The position numbers were made by a program, and so were the translations under genes. Below the pieces are notes generated by a model. It saw only the letters and a list, made by a program, of their open reading frames with translations, was not told the DNA's origin and did not search any database. 64,000 nucleotides of DNA from Chrysoporthe austroafricana. Its lineage: Eukaryota; Ascomycota; Sordariomycetes; Diaporthales; Cryphonectriaceae. The stretch covers positions 2,852,001-2,916,000 of the forward strand of contig JYIP02000006.1 in assembly GCA_001051155.2 (NCBI GenBank), read 5' to 3'. Positions 24,001 through 37,518 of the stretch are shown here, piece by piece (the first letter of the stretch is position 1; every line of letters starts with the position of its first letter).

Positions 24001-27000
24001 CCGGTGCAGTGCTTGTGTTCTCAACCGCAGACGCATATCGGCATCGTAGGCTGGTGTCGTGTCTCGCTACATTTTCTACATGAGTAGTAACGAGGTTGAG
24101 GTCATGACTTGGTGTATTGAAGTTGAAGTCGAACTAGGCCGTTTAAGAGCGAGCGGCCTGGGCCGTTCCATAGCATGTCTTGGCAGCTGGCAGACTCGAG
24201 CCAGCTGCTACCTCACCTCGGTAACTCCTTCAACTATCACGACACATACAGCAACGATCTTCAACACCCAACAACGCGTGCATCGACGCCCAGATCGGCC
24301 CCCAGACTCCGTTGTCCGTCTCCCAATTGATCATCGCCAGCAGCCTCTATCCTGCGTCCATCCTAGCTACGAAGCGCGGCAGCAAAATAGGCTGGAAGCA
24401 CTGAAACTCGCATGCCTCATCGTGTCGGGGCCGTGATGAACCCCGGCCCGCGCGTCACTCCGGCGCCGGCGCCGTGGGACCTACACGTCCATTCACCTTG
24501 GCTTGTTCTCTTCTTTTGCCTCCCTCGCCCCGCCCTGCTATCCGGGTTTTTGTGGACGTGACCTGGCAGGAAAGCATGATAAGGGCTGGTCTCCTGGGAC
24601 AGCAACACCATCGAACGCTTCGATAGGTCGCCGTTGAGGCCGACGCTACCTCCTCCTCGCCATCCTTCGCAGCGGCGAATTCTATGGTTCGCGTCTGAAG
24701 CGTATCCATTCTCGTGGCTCAATCCTTCGGCTAAATCAACGCCGTCACAGAACTGCCGCCCCTTCCATGTCTACTCTGCCTTCAGGCCCGTTTTTATCCC
24801 AGGGCAGCACCTGCTCTAGGCTCTCGTCGATCAATGGTACGCTCTTGCAAAGAACTCGGATCTCCCACCGCACGTCCGGCTGGGCGAGGCACAGCTCACG
24901 ATCCAGGACCCAAATAGGCGCCAGAGAGGGGCCGATTTGTGTAAGAGGTCTTGGCTATATGTCTTGACTATACCCGAGAGTGCATAGCGGGTCTATCAGC
25001 GCAACATTCTCCTCCGCGCCAAGACGCCATATTCGGATCTTGACACCTCGGGCTCCGGCGGGCGCCTGCATGCCACAATAAGCCATGCTGTGGGTTTGTT
25101 CGGCAGGGTGCATCTGACTGCCCGAGGCCTCGGTGAGAGATACTGCTGACTGCGGTCTAGGGAGCATACCGAGGTAAGATCAAGTCCTGGGGGCGCCGCG
25201 TCCTTCCCAGATACCAAAACCGGCTGGCACCATGCCTGTGCTGCCACCTGACCTGCTCTTATCATGACGGGCTAGGAGGTCGATCTGAAAGGCCCAGGTC
25301 ACCACTGCTTGGCTACATCGCGCGGTGCTACCCATCGTTGCACCCGCCCGGAAATCCCAACCGTTGCGACATGCGCTGGCATGCATAGTCTGCCACCCTT
25401 TCGATCTCCAAGATCAACTTTTAAAACACTCAGGTGTAACCATGCAAAGCACCTGCCCGCCCTGTGCAAGCAACCCGTGCAGGAGTACCCATGGGGACAA
25501 GCCTCTGTGTCAGTGGGGCCCTTGACCCAAAGGTCCGAGTACTCTCTACTTCACGCCTTCGCCGAGCCATCCACGACGCCAACGGACGCACGATGCAGGC
25601 TCGAGCCCCCAGGATTACGACCTCGAGCTCTCAAACCGCCACTCTGCTACACAGCATGTCCACCAGGTTCTGTCTCTTGTCCTGTGCTACCTGCATGGAC
25701 TTAATTTCCTGCTTGACAGACGGACGGACAGACAGGCAGATAGATAGGTAGGCTTCCCGTGTAGGATAGCCTAGTGGCTTGGGTGATTGTTGAGAATCCA
25801 GGGCAGGCCTCTCCCAGTGTCACCTGGTGTCGGCCTATTCGTCTCTGGATACTACGACCTCACCCTCCTTCCGGGGTTGGAAGCCACTGAGTACCAGCGC
25901 TTGACGCAGGCGCATGCAGCTCAGAAGGACGCGGCCGGCTCCGAAACCAGCTGCGGGTCCTACAGTGGCTGTAATATACATGAATGATTCAGGCTATCCA
26001 TCCGCTAAATGAGCCTGCCAGGTAGCCTTGGGGCCAAGGCTTTGCCGGTGAACCGATCACACGAGGTACCTGGCCTCTGCGTCCAGAGAGACACTCCCAT
26101 CGTCGTAGTTACATCGCTCAAGCCACCGTTGTTGTAGGCCTGTTGGCCCACAAGATAGAACAAAAGCTAGAACCAGCAAGCCTCGGCCAGTTGACTTGCC
26201 TTCTAGCACTGACCTCGATCTGCCATCGACCCAGCTCGGGCCAGGCTTTCAGACCCTCAGGGTACGTTGCATAGTCATACAGCAGCAGCTCGCCCAATGT
26301 CTGCTCAGATGGGCTACCTCGTACTACCATGCGGTCCTGCTCAGCTCACCGCGGCTTGTTATGCTGTGCCTGTTCGTAGTTGCAGTGGACGCCTACTTTT
26401 GAACGAATCACACTGCTATCTGTCTCATAATAGAGTTCCTCGAGATCTGGAACCATCGCTCTGTCATCTGGGGGACGTAACATGCATCTTCTCCACAGTA
26501 CATGCCAAGTAACGTCGAGGCGTAGACTTGGCCTGCTTGCCTAGCCTGTCCTTTTCAGCCGTGGAAATTGGTCCTGGCGTGCATCCGCTTCTTTCCAGCT
26601 CCTCACTAACCACGTCTAACAGGGTGAACAAACTTTTGCAGAAGCAAGTAGCCCCAATTCCGGTCAGTCTGCTGCAAATCACCTTCCAGCTTGATAACCC
26701 ACCTACGAGGCCACCCCCACCGGGTACGACTCAGCGGCGGCAGCAGCAGCATATGACAGCCAGACGCCTCCCCATAGATCCCGGTACGGCCGGGCCAACA
26801 TCCCCAGCCTTCATCCGGTTCCTAGAAATACCTGCCGCCCGGTGACGATCGGCATTTGGGGCCAGGAGATGACATATGGCGTGGGATCCATCCGGCTCGG
26901 CACCGGATTTCCTGGATGGGCGGCTCAGGAACGTGTCAACTTTATTCAGGATAGACTCATGCTGGGGCGGGACGGCTGACTGGTCATCTTCCCTCTTTGC

Positions 27001-28464
27001 TGCATGCAACTTTATATTTCGTCTGCAACCTCCCCGAATAGACCCGGTTGGACAGCCGGACGGGACTGGCGGTGAGGTAAGGGAGCCCTTGTCGGAGGCA
27101 GGGGGGAAGAGGCAGGGGGGCGAGGAGGCGGGCCGGACAGCACTCGTCACTTCATATCGAACTGTGCCCTGTACAGCGCCAGAGACGACCTGGAGCCAAA
27201 CAGCATGGCAGCTGGGGCGAAGGGCCTAGCGAGTTCAAAACCGGATTCCGAGTGCTGATCGAGACGAAGCTGTAGATCAAACCTGGAGAACCCGTAGCTG
27301 AGGTAGACAGGTCTTCATGTGGACCATAAGCTCAAAACGGCAGGTCGTTATCAGCAGCTGTGGGTTGACAGTGATTTTTTTTTAATTCTCATATCAAAAA
27401 GTAGACCGTGACATTGGGGCAGAGCTGAAAGCAGTGCGACAACACGGTTCTCCTTTAGTATCTTGATTTGCCACGACAGGTACTGCAGCAACAGATAGCC
27501 TCCCACAATGCACACAGACACGACCAGGTATCTCAGAGCCGTAAACACACCAGACCGTAGAACCAACCCCGAACCGTACGCAGAAGCTCGAACTCGGAGG
27601 GTGACAAAGGGAAACCAGACGCACAGAATTGAACCATAAAAAAGGGCAGGCCGGCCGGCCGGAAGGAAGAAAGGAAGCGGTTATAGACCACATTGGGCAA
27701 GGTGCCCCATCTGGGAGAAATAGAATTCCCAAAAGACCAAGTTTGTACATGAACAACAGAGACCATCCTCCAGCAAGAGGGGGGGGGGTAGACGCCGATC
27801 TCCCTCGGTTCAAGCAGACCAGCCTGCACGGTGGTCGTGTGGCTATTGCTCTTGCTCCAGGGCTGCCAATCCCCCAGCCCGTTTTTCTTGCACCCCACGC
27901 TGTAGTCTGGCAGAGGAAACGCCATGGCAATTTAGCCGCTGCCAGCGGATGGTGCCCAACTGGGAAAGAATAATGATGGAGTGGATATGTTTGTTTCGTC
28001 TGCGTCGTTTGGTGTCTTCATCGTCACACTCCACAATTCCAAGCTCTGCTGGACCCGGATGGGTGTCCCGAGCCCCTTGGCTCTGGCCCTAACCTCAATA
28101 GCCTGATCATATTATTTTCCCGTCCATAATGTTGTTGTTCCAATAGCTATGGCTTGGAGATGATGCGCGCCTTCCAATTATGGCGCAAAAGTTTTCCTGG
28201 CCGCCCGGGGACCATTGCCGGGCTACCAAGCCCCTTGTCCTGGCCTGTGAACACCAGCAGCCCCAAAAGCCAGAGAGTTGAAGGAAAATCAAACCGTGTC
28301 ATTACGGCCTGAAAGAGTCGAAAGTGTGTAGAGGATCGCGTTACTGTAGTGTGTTGGCGCAAGACAGTCTGTAACGATTCAGCTCTGCAGAACGCAGCAG
28401 ACGTCTTGACTCCAAGTTGGAAAGCGGCGTCGATTCGTGGCCTTCTCTTAGTCGCATCGTTCAT
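21028..28464. other. 7.4-kb gene-poor block
   Basis: I find no gene, RNA or intact mobile element here. Stop codons are frequent in all frames, the composition is more A+T-rich than in the neighbouring genes, and the frames do not form splice chains. The last part before 28465 (about 27800-28460) is likely 3' UTR and spacer of the minus-strand homeobox gene. A decayed transposon cannot be excluded without comparison to other copies. Confidence 0.5.
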
Positions 28465-30545
28465 TCATGGTTGCGTGACGGTAACAGCAATGCCTGCCTT
28501 CTTCTTGAAGTCCCCTCTAGAAAGCCCGAAATCATCATTGCCCTTATCCCCGGGCATAAACGAGTCTCTCATTGGCGTCCTGGCATTCGAAGTCATGCTC
28601 GCTTGGAAGGCCTGGGAAAAGTCGTTTGACGGTGCGATGGGAGCACTCATCTGCGGCATCGAATAATCTGGTGCCCTGGCGGGAAAGCCAGGGGTTCTTG
28701 GCAGGTTGAAGTCGCTCGGCGCGGTCAGAGGAGCGGTGGGAAAGCTGGTTGTGAATGGCGCAGAAGTAGCGGAAACATGTCGGTGTGTGGGCGAGGTTGC
28801 GGAGCGGATAGGCTGAGGGCCAGAGAATGAGCGCTGGGAACTTAGGTCAAGCCCAAGAGGTAGCGTAGCTGAAGCTGCGCGCATGCGAGACCGATTCTGT
28901 TGTGAGTTTAGGAAGGAATTGGACGAGAAGTTAGGATAGCCCAGATGCGTAGGGGACGACACAGTCGAGCCTGAAATTATTATGATTTAGTAGCTATTCG
29001 ATTTCACTAAAATGTGCGAAGACTTACTGGCATAGTTGCTGGACTCGTAGCCCGCCATCGAGGTCGGCTCTGGCGGCTGATAAACCGAGGCCTGTCGTCC
29101 ACTCAGTGGTTGTGGACTTCCGCTACCACCATGATAAGCAGTGTAATCGATCGAGTCTCCTTTCCATGACATGCTAGACCGTAGCGGGGACTGAAGAGTG
29201 TCGGATCTGGATCTGTTGAGGGTTTCTAGGAGTTGAAGAGGCTGTAGAGATCGGACTGGTTGCTGAGAGTGATGACTGTGTACCGCCAAGCTGGTGTCAA
29301 GATTGGTCTGCCGCGTAAAGGGGTTGGATGTTCTTGGACCAGCACTCAAGGGCGTCAGATGACCAGAATAATCATAGCGATCGTTGGATTCATGAGACAT
29401 CGGTGACAGAAGATCTGGGTTACTCATGGAAGCTGATGTGTTGAATGCGATGCCACCGAAAGCTGGGCTGAGACCAGTAGCGGGTACGCTGTCGCCGCCC
29501 TCTGCTCGCCTGACATCTACTACCAGCGGTCCCCTCATGAGATGTTCAGGGTAGGAACTGGGTCCAAAGCCAACAGGCGATCCCATTGGTGTGCTGAGGC
29601 CGTGGACGGCACCATAAGGAGAATGCAGCGCTTGGACATTATCGAAATCGTCTGGCACAGCTCTCATCTTAATCATGCGCTCTCTGTCATCGGCTGTCAA
29701 TCGCTTGATCTTGGCTCGCCTGCACATACTGGTCAGCATCGCAACTCGTCATCTGTGAACATGGACCGCACCTGTTCTGGAACCAGACTTGTACTTGTCG
29801 AGGACTGAGTCCGGGGATTTCCCTTGACAGGCGCTCTCTGTGCCCTGCATCTGGGTGTGGCTGCTTAGCAAACTCGCTCATCAAGAATCGCGTTTGCTGG
29901 TGAGTGAGCCTGGCTACAATTAGCGCATCTTCTATGATGTTTCTGCCCGTCCTTGCCATACCTAAAGCGCTTCATCTTCCTCCTTGCCGCTGTCCTCTCG
30001 GCAGGAGTCATCTCTTGCGTCCCATCCACTTCATCCATATCCTCGTCGTCGATTACTTCGTCGTCCTCCTCTTGCTTGCAGACCGAGTCGTCGCGTGCCT
30101 GGCTGGCAGGCAACTCCGAGCCTTGGCCATTCGAGACTGCGACCACAGGATTAGAGTCCCGCGGTACTCCGGTGGTATCTGCCGAGTTCACTAATCTTTC
30201 ATTCGTAGACTCTGACGCCTTCTGTGCATGTGTCTCCCCATGGCCCTCTGCGTTCTCAGCGACCGGCGATGGTTGTCTGTGAGCACGTAGGCCCAAAGGA
30301 TCTTCACTGCGATGCTGGCTCAGTGGAGGACTCAAGGTACTAGTCTCCGACTTGGGGTCTAAGTCCATGCCACCAGAGTCGGTCGCACTTTGAGGCTGCG
30401 CCTGTGGTCCAATATTGCCGTTCCTTGGTTGCCCATTGTCGTATGACTGAGCATATATAGGGTTGTCTCCAGGGGGGAGGAAGGAGTACTGTTGCCTCTG
30501 CCAGTCGGACTGCGTTGACAACGGTGCGTCGTAGTGGTGCGACAT
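28465..30545 (-). CDS. homeobox transcription factor (Htf1/Hox2-like)
   Basis: Four exons on the minus strand: 30545-29962, 29909-29772, 29719-29028 and 28970-28465, giving 639 aa. Both introns inside the homeodomain are 52 nt long. The homeodomain spans about residues 186-245 and contains LTHQQTRFLMSEFAKQPHPD and WFQNRRAKIKRLT. An Asp/Glu-rich stretch lies just before it. The long C-terminal part is Ser/Pro-rich with SPYGAVHGL and GPLVVDVRR blocks. I associate this architecture with the fungal factor required for conidium formation in several Sordariomycetes, but the subfamily is from memory and moderate. The start at 30545 is chosen because it is the first ATG after a strong acceptor (TGTTTACAG ending at about 30622), which implies a leader intron. 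A donor at about 30679 (CAG|GTGAAT) would give a 56-nt intron. It binds DNA in the nucleus. Confidence 0.88.
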
Positions 30546-33500
30546 GCGTGGATTGGAGGCCTGATTGTGGAGAGTCTCGTACTTGCTCGTGGACCAGTGG
30601 GTCTGCTCAGGGTCGTATTTCCTGTAAACAAGCATTTGGAACGAGCGTCCGTGGGTGAATTCTTGCTGACAATTCACCTGACCGTCTGGGAGTAGATGGG
30701 TTGGGTTGTTCAAGCAAAGTCGTCGAGACAAGTACCGCACAAATGAAGGTCGAAACACACGGACGAGAGGATTCAAGGCTGTCCTGGGAGCGGGCTGGCA
30801 CTGTAGAAGAGCGTTGCAGGAGTTGAAAACAGGCCAATGACTCGAAGACGTCCGTCCTGGTGATCTCGATCTGGGATGACCTCTTGTCCGGCAAGTCGGG
30901 AAGAGAAGGTTCAGAAATCACTTTTGGAATGTACCGAAAGGCTCGAGAATGGTTACCAATAGCGGTCCTTTCGGGTGGTCGGTCGTGTTTACTGAGTGAC
31001 TCCTCAAGCTGTGCGTCGATCAAACTGGTCGGCAAACCAAGCTCGCGCTCACGAGGTCAACGGCGTACCGAGACCGAGCTCCACAAAGCGACTTGACGGG
31101 AAGATGAAGATCGGGTCTAAACTCCAGAATACAGCCTAGACGAGTGTCCTGCTCGTACTGCCCCAGTGTGATGAGTCTCGAGCTAGTTGAGCAGATCGGG
31201 TTCGGTGTCCAGCAGTGTGTATTGATTGGTTGGTGCGAAGCGTCGAGATGGCTTTGCAGTATCTGATCTCGGACCAGGCGTGGATAGAGTTGGAGGTGGG
31301 CCGTGAATCACTCCTAGCAAAGGCTAGACCATGAAGCATGCGTATATAAGTCGAGGATGTCGAAGTGATGGAGCCAGCGGGGGTGTCGAATATTTTCAAT
31401 AAGATCTGCTTGGAAGTGACGAGCCCCAGTCTGCATAGAATCTAGAAATAGCCGTAGTTGCAACAAGGTTGGCCCCTATGGGAGAGAGGACCCTTTTAGT
31501 ATAAGACAAGTGGGACCTAGAGGTGGTACTTCCAGACCCAGCGGGAGAATGTCAGGGCAGGGTTCGAAGAGAAATAAGGCCTGCACGGATTACCGCAACA
31601 CCAATAAGAAGCAGCCCAAGCTGCCGTGGAGAAAGTACCTGGTACCTGGACCGGAAAGTCTATCCTGGTGCGGCAATCTTCGCGGAGTCCAGCACTTGAA
31701 ATTGGACAGAGGAAGCAGAGTGGTAGTATTCTTCCCGGCTGTAGTGCGAACTCCAGCTGAACCGGTACCACTCTCGGGGCCAGGTCAAGGCCGACAGCAC
31801 TGGCCGACAGGGCGCCTAGGTCCAGATATCTCTCGGCTGAATGGCTAATGCCCGCAAAGTCGGTAGTCCGGGAACCAACAAGGCAGTGGGCACTGGTCGG
31901 CCGCCTGGGAAGGAGGTCGAACTGCACAGCTGCATGGGCCGGTGCGAGCAGCGATCGTGTTGGGAACGACGGCGCAAGATCCTGCTGATATGTGAATCTG
32001 TCTTGTTGGCGAGCGGATGGATCCTCTGTGCGGGCGGAGGAGAGAGCACTCGTGTTCCCTCGAGAGCAGTGCGTCTGTAGGCACGGAGAGGTCTTGGCCC
32101 CGTGGACAGAGTATCCTCTTCAGAGCAAGTGAGCAAGGAGTCGAGACGCCAGTGGCAGAAAGGACGGAGGAGGGTGAAGGAATAGGGCGGAGGACTACAT
32201 CTGAACGCCGTAGCGTCTGGCTGTGAGCCGTTTCGACTGCCACATTTCAGGCAGATCCATTGGTGGCTCGTAGCATGAGGTGCTGGGTTGACTCCACGGA
32301 TGAAAGCATGACCGTTTTCGAGACTTGTCCTCGGCTTAAACCAATGAAGAAGGTTTACAACCCGGGAGGGGGTGTGAGTAGTCGTTCCAGCCCACACACA
32401 GGACAGGGTTGGCTCTCGGGAAGGAAGATGAGGATGGCGTGGATGGGTCAGAAGCATCTCGAGTCCACTACCAGGTAGGGTACTACGTACCATGCGCGCA
32501 GAGGTGGGCCTTGTGGGGTACGCTGCATTGCCCACCGAGGTTTCTGTTGCGAAACCTCGCTGGAGCAGCCACCAGGGAAAAGACTGGGTCAGCAGGATGC
32601 GGTGCACAGCATTCTGGACAGTGCCTGGATGCCGAAGTGCCTGGACTGCCTGCAAGGGTGGGTGGGAACCACGGGAGCTGGAGAGGCGGCCAGGGGTTGA
32701 CATGTCGCCCCAGTCCTTCATGGGTGCCAGGGTAGCAGGCAGGCAGGGGTGGGAGGAAGACGATCTCAGTTCCCTGCCGATATGTCGTGGTATCGCTGTG
32801 ATGCAGGTAGGGATGTGCGCTGAGTGCCGGCCTGGAGTACTTACGTGCCCTCCCTAGCAAGTGGAGCGACTTCTCGAGCCTTGGACCAGACCCTGCAGAA
32901 GGGACGCGCCCCGGTGACGACGACGGTACAGTGTTTGCTCGCGGCAGGAAACCTGCCGAGAGCTGGCCTCTACCTGTTGCGCGGTGTGGAAGAAACCGCC
33001 CGGTTCCTCTGCTCCATGCGTGATCTCGCATAGGCCAGCCGAGGTCAAGCGAGCGGCAGTGCGAGCCCTGACGGCTGGGGCGCAGGCTGAGGTCTGGCAG
33101 CTGGACGATGCAGGCGAGCAACCCCCGCCGCAGATCGATACTGTGGTCCGGTGAAATCTTATTATGGTACAGAGACGGGCAGCGGAAGCACTCTTGACGC
33201 CCGCGCCCTGGTGCGTTCTGCAGCACAGTCCTGCAGCCTACAGCAGCCAGGCGGACATGCCTGCTGCCCTGTCGCAGCGGGCGGTGGTAGTGCTGGTATC
33301 CGTATTATTTTCAGTGGCAGCGCGACCGCGTGACTGTTGAGACGTTCCGAAGGGCCCGCAGGCTGGTGTGATGTATCACCAAACGCTGTCTTGACATGCA
33401 TAAATAAGCTAGCAGCAGGGGAGGGGTGCCAGAGGAGATGTGCCACAGTTCCGTCCCACATTCAGAAACGATCGCTTGGCGGGTGAGGGGGTTACCCAGT

Positions 33501-35255
33501 AGCCTGATCGGTTGAACCACGGCGGGCGGCGAGGACTGTGCTCTGTCTCTCCCGGGCCCTCATGCGGAGACGAGGCCAAGCTGGCTGGCTGGCTGGCTGG
33601 CCACCGTCCGCGCAGCGACGAGCCTTTGCACGTACCCATCCGCCCGTCAAGGGAGGGCACCTGCCGGCGGCGTCGCCGCCTTGTCGAGCAGTGCGTGCAC
33701 GGCACCGTCAAGGGAAAGGCCGGCAGGGTGACATCGCCGGAGACCTCCCAGGAGGCCGAGCCTGCTGTGTAGGCAAAGCTGGGCGGAGAGATGGATCTTG
33801 TCGCCGCCCATGCCGTCGCCCATCGTCCTCCCTCCCTCCCTCCAACGGCCTGGCGTGGCCTGGCGTGGCCTACCACAATACCCAGATCCGGTGTTTGTGT
33901 TCGACAGGAGACTGCTACAGCCATGCGGCCACGGGGCCAGGGTAGCCTCGCGGGCATGCACTGTCAGACAGAAACACAGCCTCGCATGTGAGCCTGACGA
34001 GACGCTGTGGGGTGTGGGCGGCAGGCCGGTCAGCAGCAGCAAGGACCGGAGTAGGGTGCGTACGTGGTGTACGTGACGAGATGTCGTCGAAGCTGCGCCG
34101 TGCAGGTGCGCGTGCAATCTGCGCGAGGGAGGAGGGAGGTGGGGCGGGGCGGCCCAGTGGCCACTATCAGCTGTGGGGTGGAGCCCAAGGTTGAGGTTGG
34201 GGCAGGGTGGCTGGTGGTCGAGGCACCCAGGGCCCAGTGCGCGCTGGCCAATGGCCTGCGGCCAGTGCGCGGCAGGGCCCGCCTCTTTCTTCGCTTGCAC
34301 CTCGAAGCCTTCCTCGACGGGCTTAGCTCCGCCATCCTCGCCGTTTCATCATGGTCTGGGTTGCGTGCCTCAGCCCACAGTCCGGCCGTACAGTACCGTC
34401 GCGGCCCGGTACTCCTGCGAGCGCCGAGTCGAGGAGGCGTCAAGGTTGGGGGGGCCACCGCCATCCTGGCCTGTGCTGCCCTGCCCTGCCCTGCCCCGTT
34501 GGGCTGCCGCGCGGTGTGCTGTGCTGCTGAGCGCTGCTGGGCGGTGCTGGGCGGTGCTGGGCGGCGCTGAGCGGGTGCGGCTGCCCCTGAGATCCCCTGA
34601 GCGGCGGCGACATCACGGATCTGGGTTTGGATCTGGGATGGACCATGAGCTGGCAGCTCACCGAGCTGGCCTGACGCGACGCCACCCCGGGGAGCCGATG
34701 GGAAGATGGGACGAAACGTGGCTGGCATGACTGCGCACCTGTCGCTGGCCTGGCCTGGCCTGGCATTCCTGCTATAGCACGGGATGGCCCAGACTGGGGC
34801 ATATCGCGAAAGAACCTGGACACCGTCGACAGGCAGCATGCTCTTCGGACACCACCACTTGTCCGGATCGTGCGGGCGGGAAAAGGGGCAGCCTCCCCAT
34901 CAGCCCATTCTTCACACACGTCACGTCTTCCACCTCGAGGGATGCGCCGGCTCGAGCGCACGGATCCGTACAGAGTACACTCCCGGGCGCTGGGCAGGGC
35001 AGGACGAGCCTTGGCTCGCGGGACCTTCGATGGAAGTCACTGGACGGCGTGCTTGATTTCAGGAGCGCCTCGCGCCCCACCCCTCTCCCCTGCTGCCGGG
35101 TCCCCACGGGTGGATCATCCTCGGACTCGATGGCTCATCTTCACGATCTTGTTGATCCTTTCCACCCACCCCTGGACCCCCAGCTTCGCGTCATTGGCCC
35201 GACAGCGCCTCGCTGACTGCCACTACCGAGCGCTACGCTACGGGATTTGGTTGAG

Positions 35256-35564
35256 ATGGATTCACTTCAGCCTTACGCCGAGACCAGAGCGTTCTCCCTC
35301 GCCTCACGGCTCCCAGAGATCTGGCCAGCGGGCAGCGCGGAAGCACAGACCCCAGCGCCAGGGCCTGCCGCTCTCCTTGCTTTTGAGGCCCTCCGCCGGG
35401 GCGCATCACAAATCTCCGTGGTGCAGAGATTGCTTACCCGAGATTTGACCTCAAGTGATGCAGCCGGTGACGGGATTTCCGCGCTGCTCAGCTGCCGCGC
35501 AGCCCAGCTGCCACTGCATCACAGCTCCTTAATCTTCCACGCCAGTCTCCCCCGTGAAGCTTGA
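35256..35564 (+). CDS. small hypothetical protein, unsupported
   Basis: A 102-codon frame from ATG 35256. The peptide begins MDSLQPYAETRAFSLASRLP and has an Ala/Leu-rich helical middle. The composition is protein-like, but I recognise no family and see no introns or neighbours that support it. In this G+C-rich block, open frames of this size are expected by chance. Confidence 0.2.
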   Translation: MDSLQPYAETRAFSLASRLPEIWPAGSAEAQTPAPGPAALLAFEALRRGASQISVVQRLLTRDLTSSDAAGDGISALLSCRAAQLPLHHSSLIFHASLPREA

Positions 35565-36092
35565 TGCAGGTCTCCCCGAGCCTTCCTCGGATGCGATTGA
35601 TGCGTTCAGATGACTTGACTCGCTAGCCCTAGCTCTGCCCACGAGCCCGTGCGTGCCGAGGTGAGGCCGCGTGATCTACTCAGGATACAGCACCTGTGCA
35701 TACACGGCCCTTGGGACGAACAGGTGCCATCCGCACTCTGGGTCAGCAGAGCACCCGAGTCCAGGATTGCAGAAAGGGCAAACAGCTCACCGCACAGTTG
35801 TACGTCATGCCGGCCTGCAGGGCGCGCAGGCCCGCGATATATGCGCGACCAGGCTACTGGGTGGGCGCGACTGTGCAGGTACCTGCACCTCACCGACGGC
35901 CCTGCCGTCGCAGCAGCAGGCGTATCGGATACTACCAAGGTCACGGGCCATGCGCCGCCCGTTACACCGCAATGTGGCGGCTACTTATGCATCGTCTTAA
36001 GCCTACGCCGTGATTTCTGAGCAGGAATTCCGTTGAAACGGGTGGCACCCAGAGATTCGACGTGCCGACTTTGCTGGTGGTGGGGGGGGTGT

Positions 36093-36128
36093 TTATTTTT
36101 TATTTTTATTTTTATTTTTATTTTTTTT
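36093..36128. repeat. T-rich ATTTTT tandem array
   Basis: About four to five copies of a 6-bp ATTTTT unit run from 36093 and end in a run of eight or more T. It follows a G-run (GGTGGGGGGGG). It is a low-complexity tract with no gene nearby. It could act as a pol III-type terminator on the plus strand, but no upstream pol III gene was recognised. Confidence 0.8.
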
Positions 36129-37426
36129 CGATGCGACCTCGACAGTGCTCGAAGCGAATATCCCGGCTCCGAATCCTCCTCATCAGTCGATGGTGAGCTT
36201 GTCAATTTAGAAACCCTGGGCAGCCGACATCTCACCCCTACGAGATGACACCGATACTCTGCGAGGCAGTCATACTGCACCCTGCGGAATATTCGGCTCC
36301 GTAACATTAGCTCAAGCCTGGTGCCAAATCTTGGCCGCCTCCTGCCCGCGTAGCTTGCCTGCGTAGATGAGATGGAGTTGAATTTGAGTCCGTCCTGGGG
36401 AACCTCCCACAAGACAGACATCACACATCCGGCCCGCGCTCTCGTGGCTCGGATTCGGGTCCGAGGCGACGCCTTGTCCGACCAGCCAGCCACCACCTCA
36501 CAGCAAGCGAGTCGCATCTGGCCCGAAGGCCTGTGACCACGACGAGGATCACGCAAGGCAGCAGGATAAAGGCCTGTTTCTGAGTACAACGCGGCCTAAT
36601 GAACGGCCACCTGAGGGGGTCTGACCTCTCTGACCGGTAGCACAGAAAAGCAAGCTCCCGTCTTGTGTCCTACGCTCAGGCCCTGAAAGGTGCACATTGC
36701 TGACAAGAGCACGCACGGGCATCTGGAGGCTCGAACGACTATGCGGCCCGATTAGAAGTGCCTTTCGTCACGTATATCTGTGCTACCACATCCCGCCCCC
36801 ACCGTGGCTGGGTGGATGGGCCTAACAATATAACCCGCGACCGTGGCTTGAGACGGCGTGCCGCCGCCGCCGTTACATCTGCTTGCTTTTTCCCATGCAC
36901 CCTCAAGAGTCAGACCCCTGCGAGAGGCTCTCATAGCATATTGATATTCCGATATCTGGTGATTTGCGCATATTCTTGCTTTGCTCCGTCGTACAGACAA
37001 TGTCCTGGAGGAGACCCTCATAAAATCTAGACCACGGCTGCAGGACCCGCCTCGATGTCTTTTCTCCACCAGCCCTGCGGCGAGCTAGATCCACCCCCGG
37101 GGCCTTTGGGCGACCAGATTAAAGGACCCGCGACGTGTCTGAAGTTGGCTCTTCCCGGCGATCCTCACGCCAGCATCAACGGATCCCACTGATCCCCCAC
37201 ATGTTGCATTCGCGCTTGCTTGCGATCAATCGGAAGGTGGAACCGCAGAACTCGGCATGCAAGACATCGCCAGCTGGCGGGACAAGCACGGCGTTTCGAC
37301 TGTGCCCTCCCCGAAGGATCTTTCCTTGCAACGAATCCTTCGAGAACACCTGTGGGCATCGTTTGAGAAATGCACCCACAGCGCGCACCCATCGCAATTC
37401 AGCTTAAGCGCGCGCGGGGTCTTGTG

Positions 37427-37446
37427 TATACGGAGTACTCCGTATA
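37427..37446. repeat. 20-bp perfect palindrome
   Basis: TATACGGAGTACTCCGTATA is its own reverse complement. Its core is CGG-N6-CCG, the spacing class bound by dimeric Zn2Cys6 factors. The 16-bp core TACGGAGTACTCCGTA is, from memory, a motif often seen dispersed in Pezizomycotina intergenic DNA. It lies 73 bp before the unsupported frame at 37519. Confidence 0.85.
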
Positions 37447-37518
37447 TAGTAGCAGCATTCCAGACAGCATCAGCCACCACGGCGTCCCTCCATCCCAAAC
37501 CGCCAGGCCAGTAGCAGC

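Noticed and set aside
31816..33226. Long minus-strand frames of 301 and 247 codons
   Set aside because: They overlap in different frames, show Pro/Ser/Arg-rich composition expected of random G+C-rich DNA, and have no domain, splice signals or start context.
34030..34839. 269-codon minus-strand frame
   Set aside because: Runs through short tandem G+C-rich repeats. Frames on the other strand are equally long, so it is not evidence of a gene.
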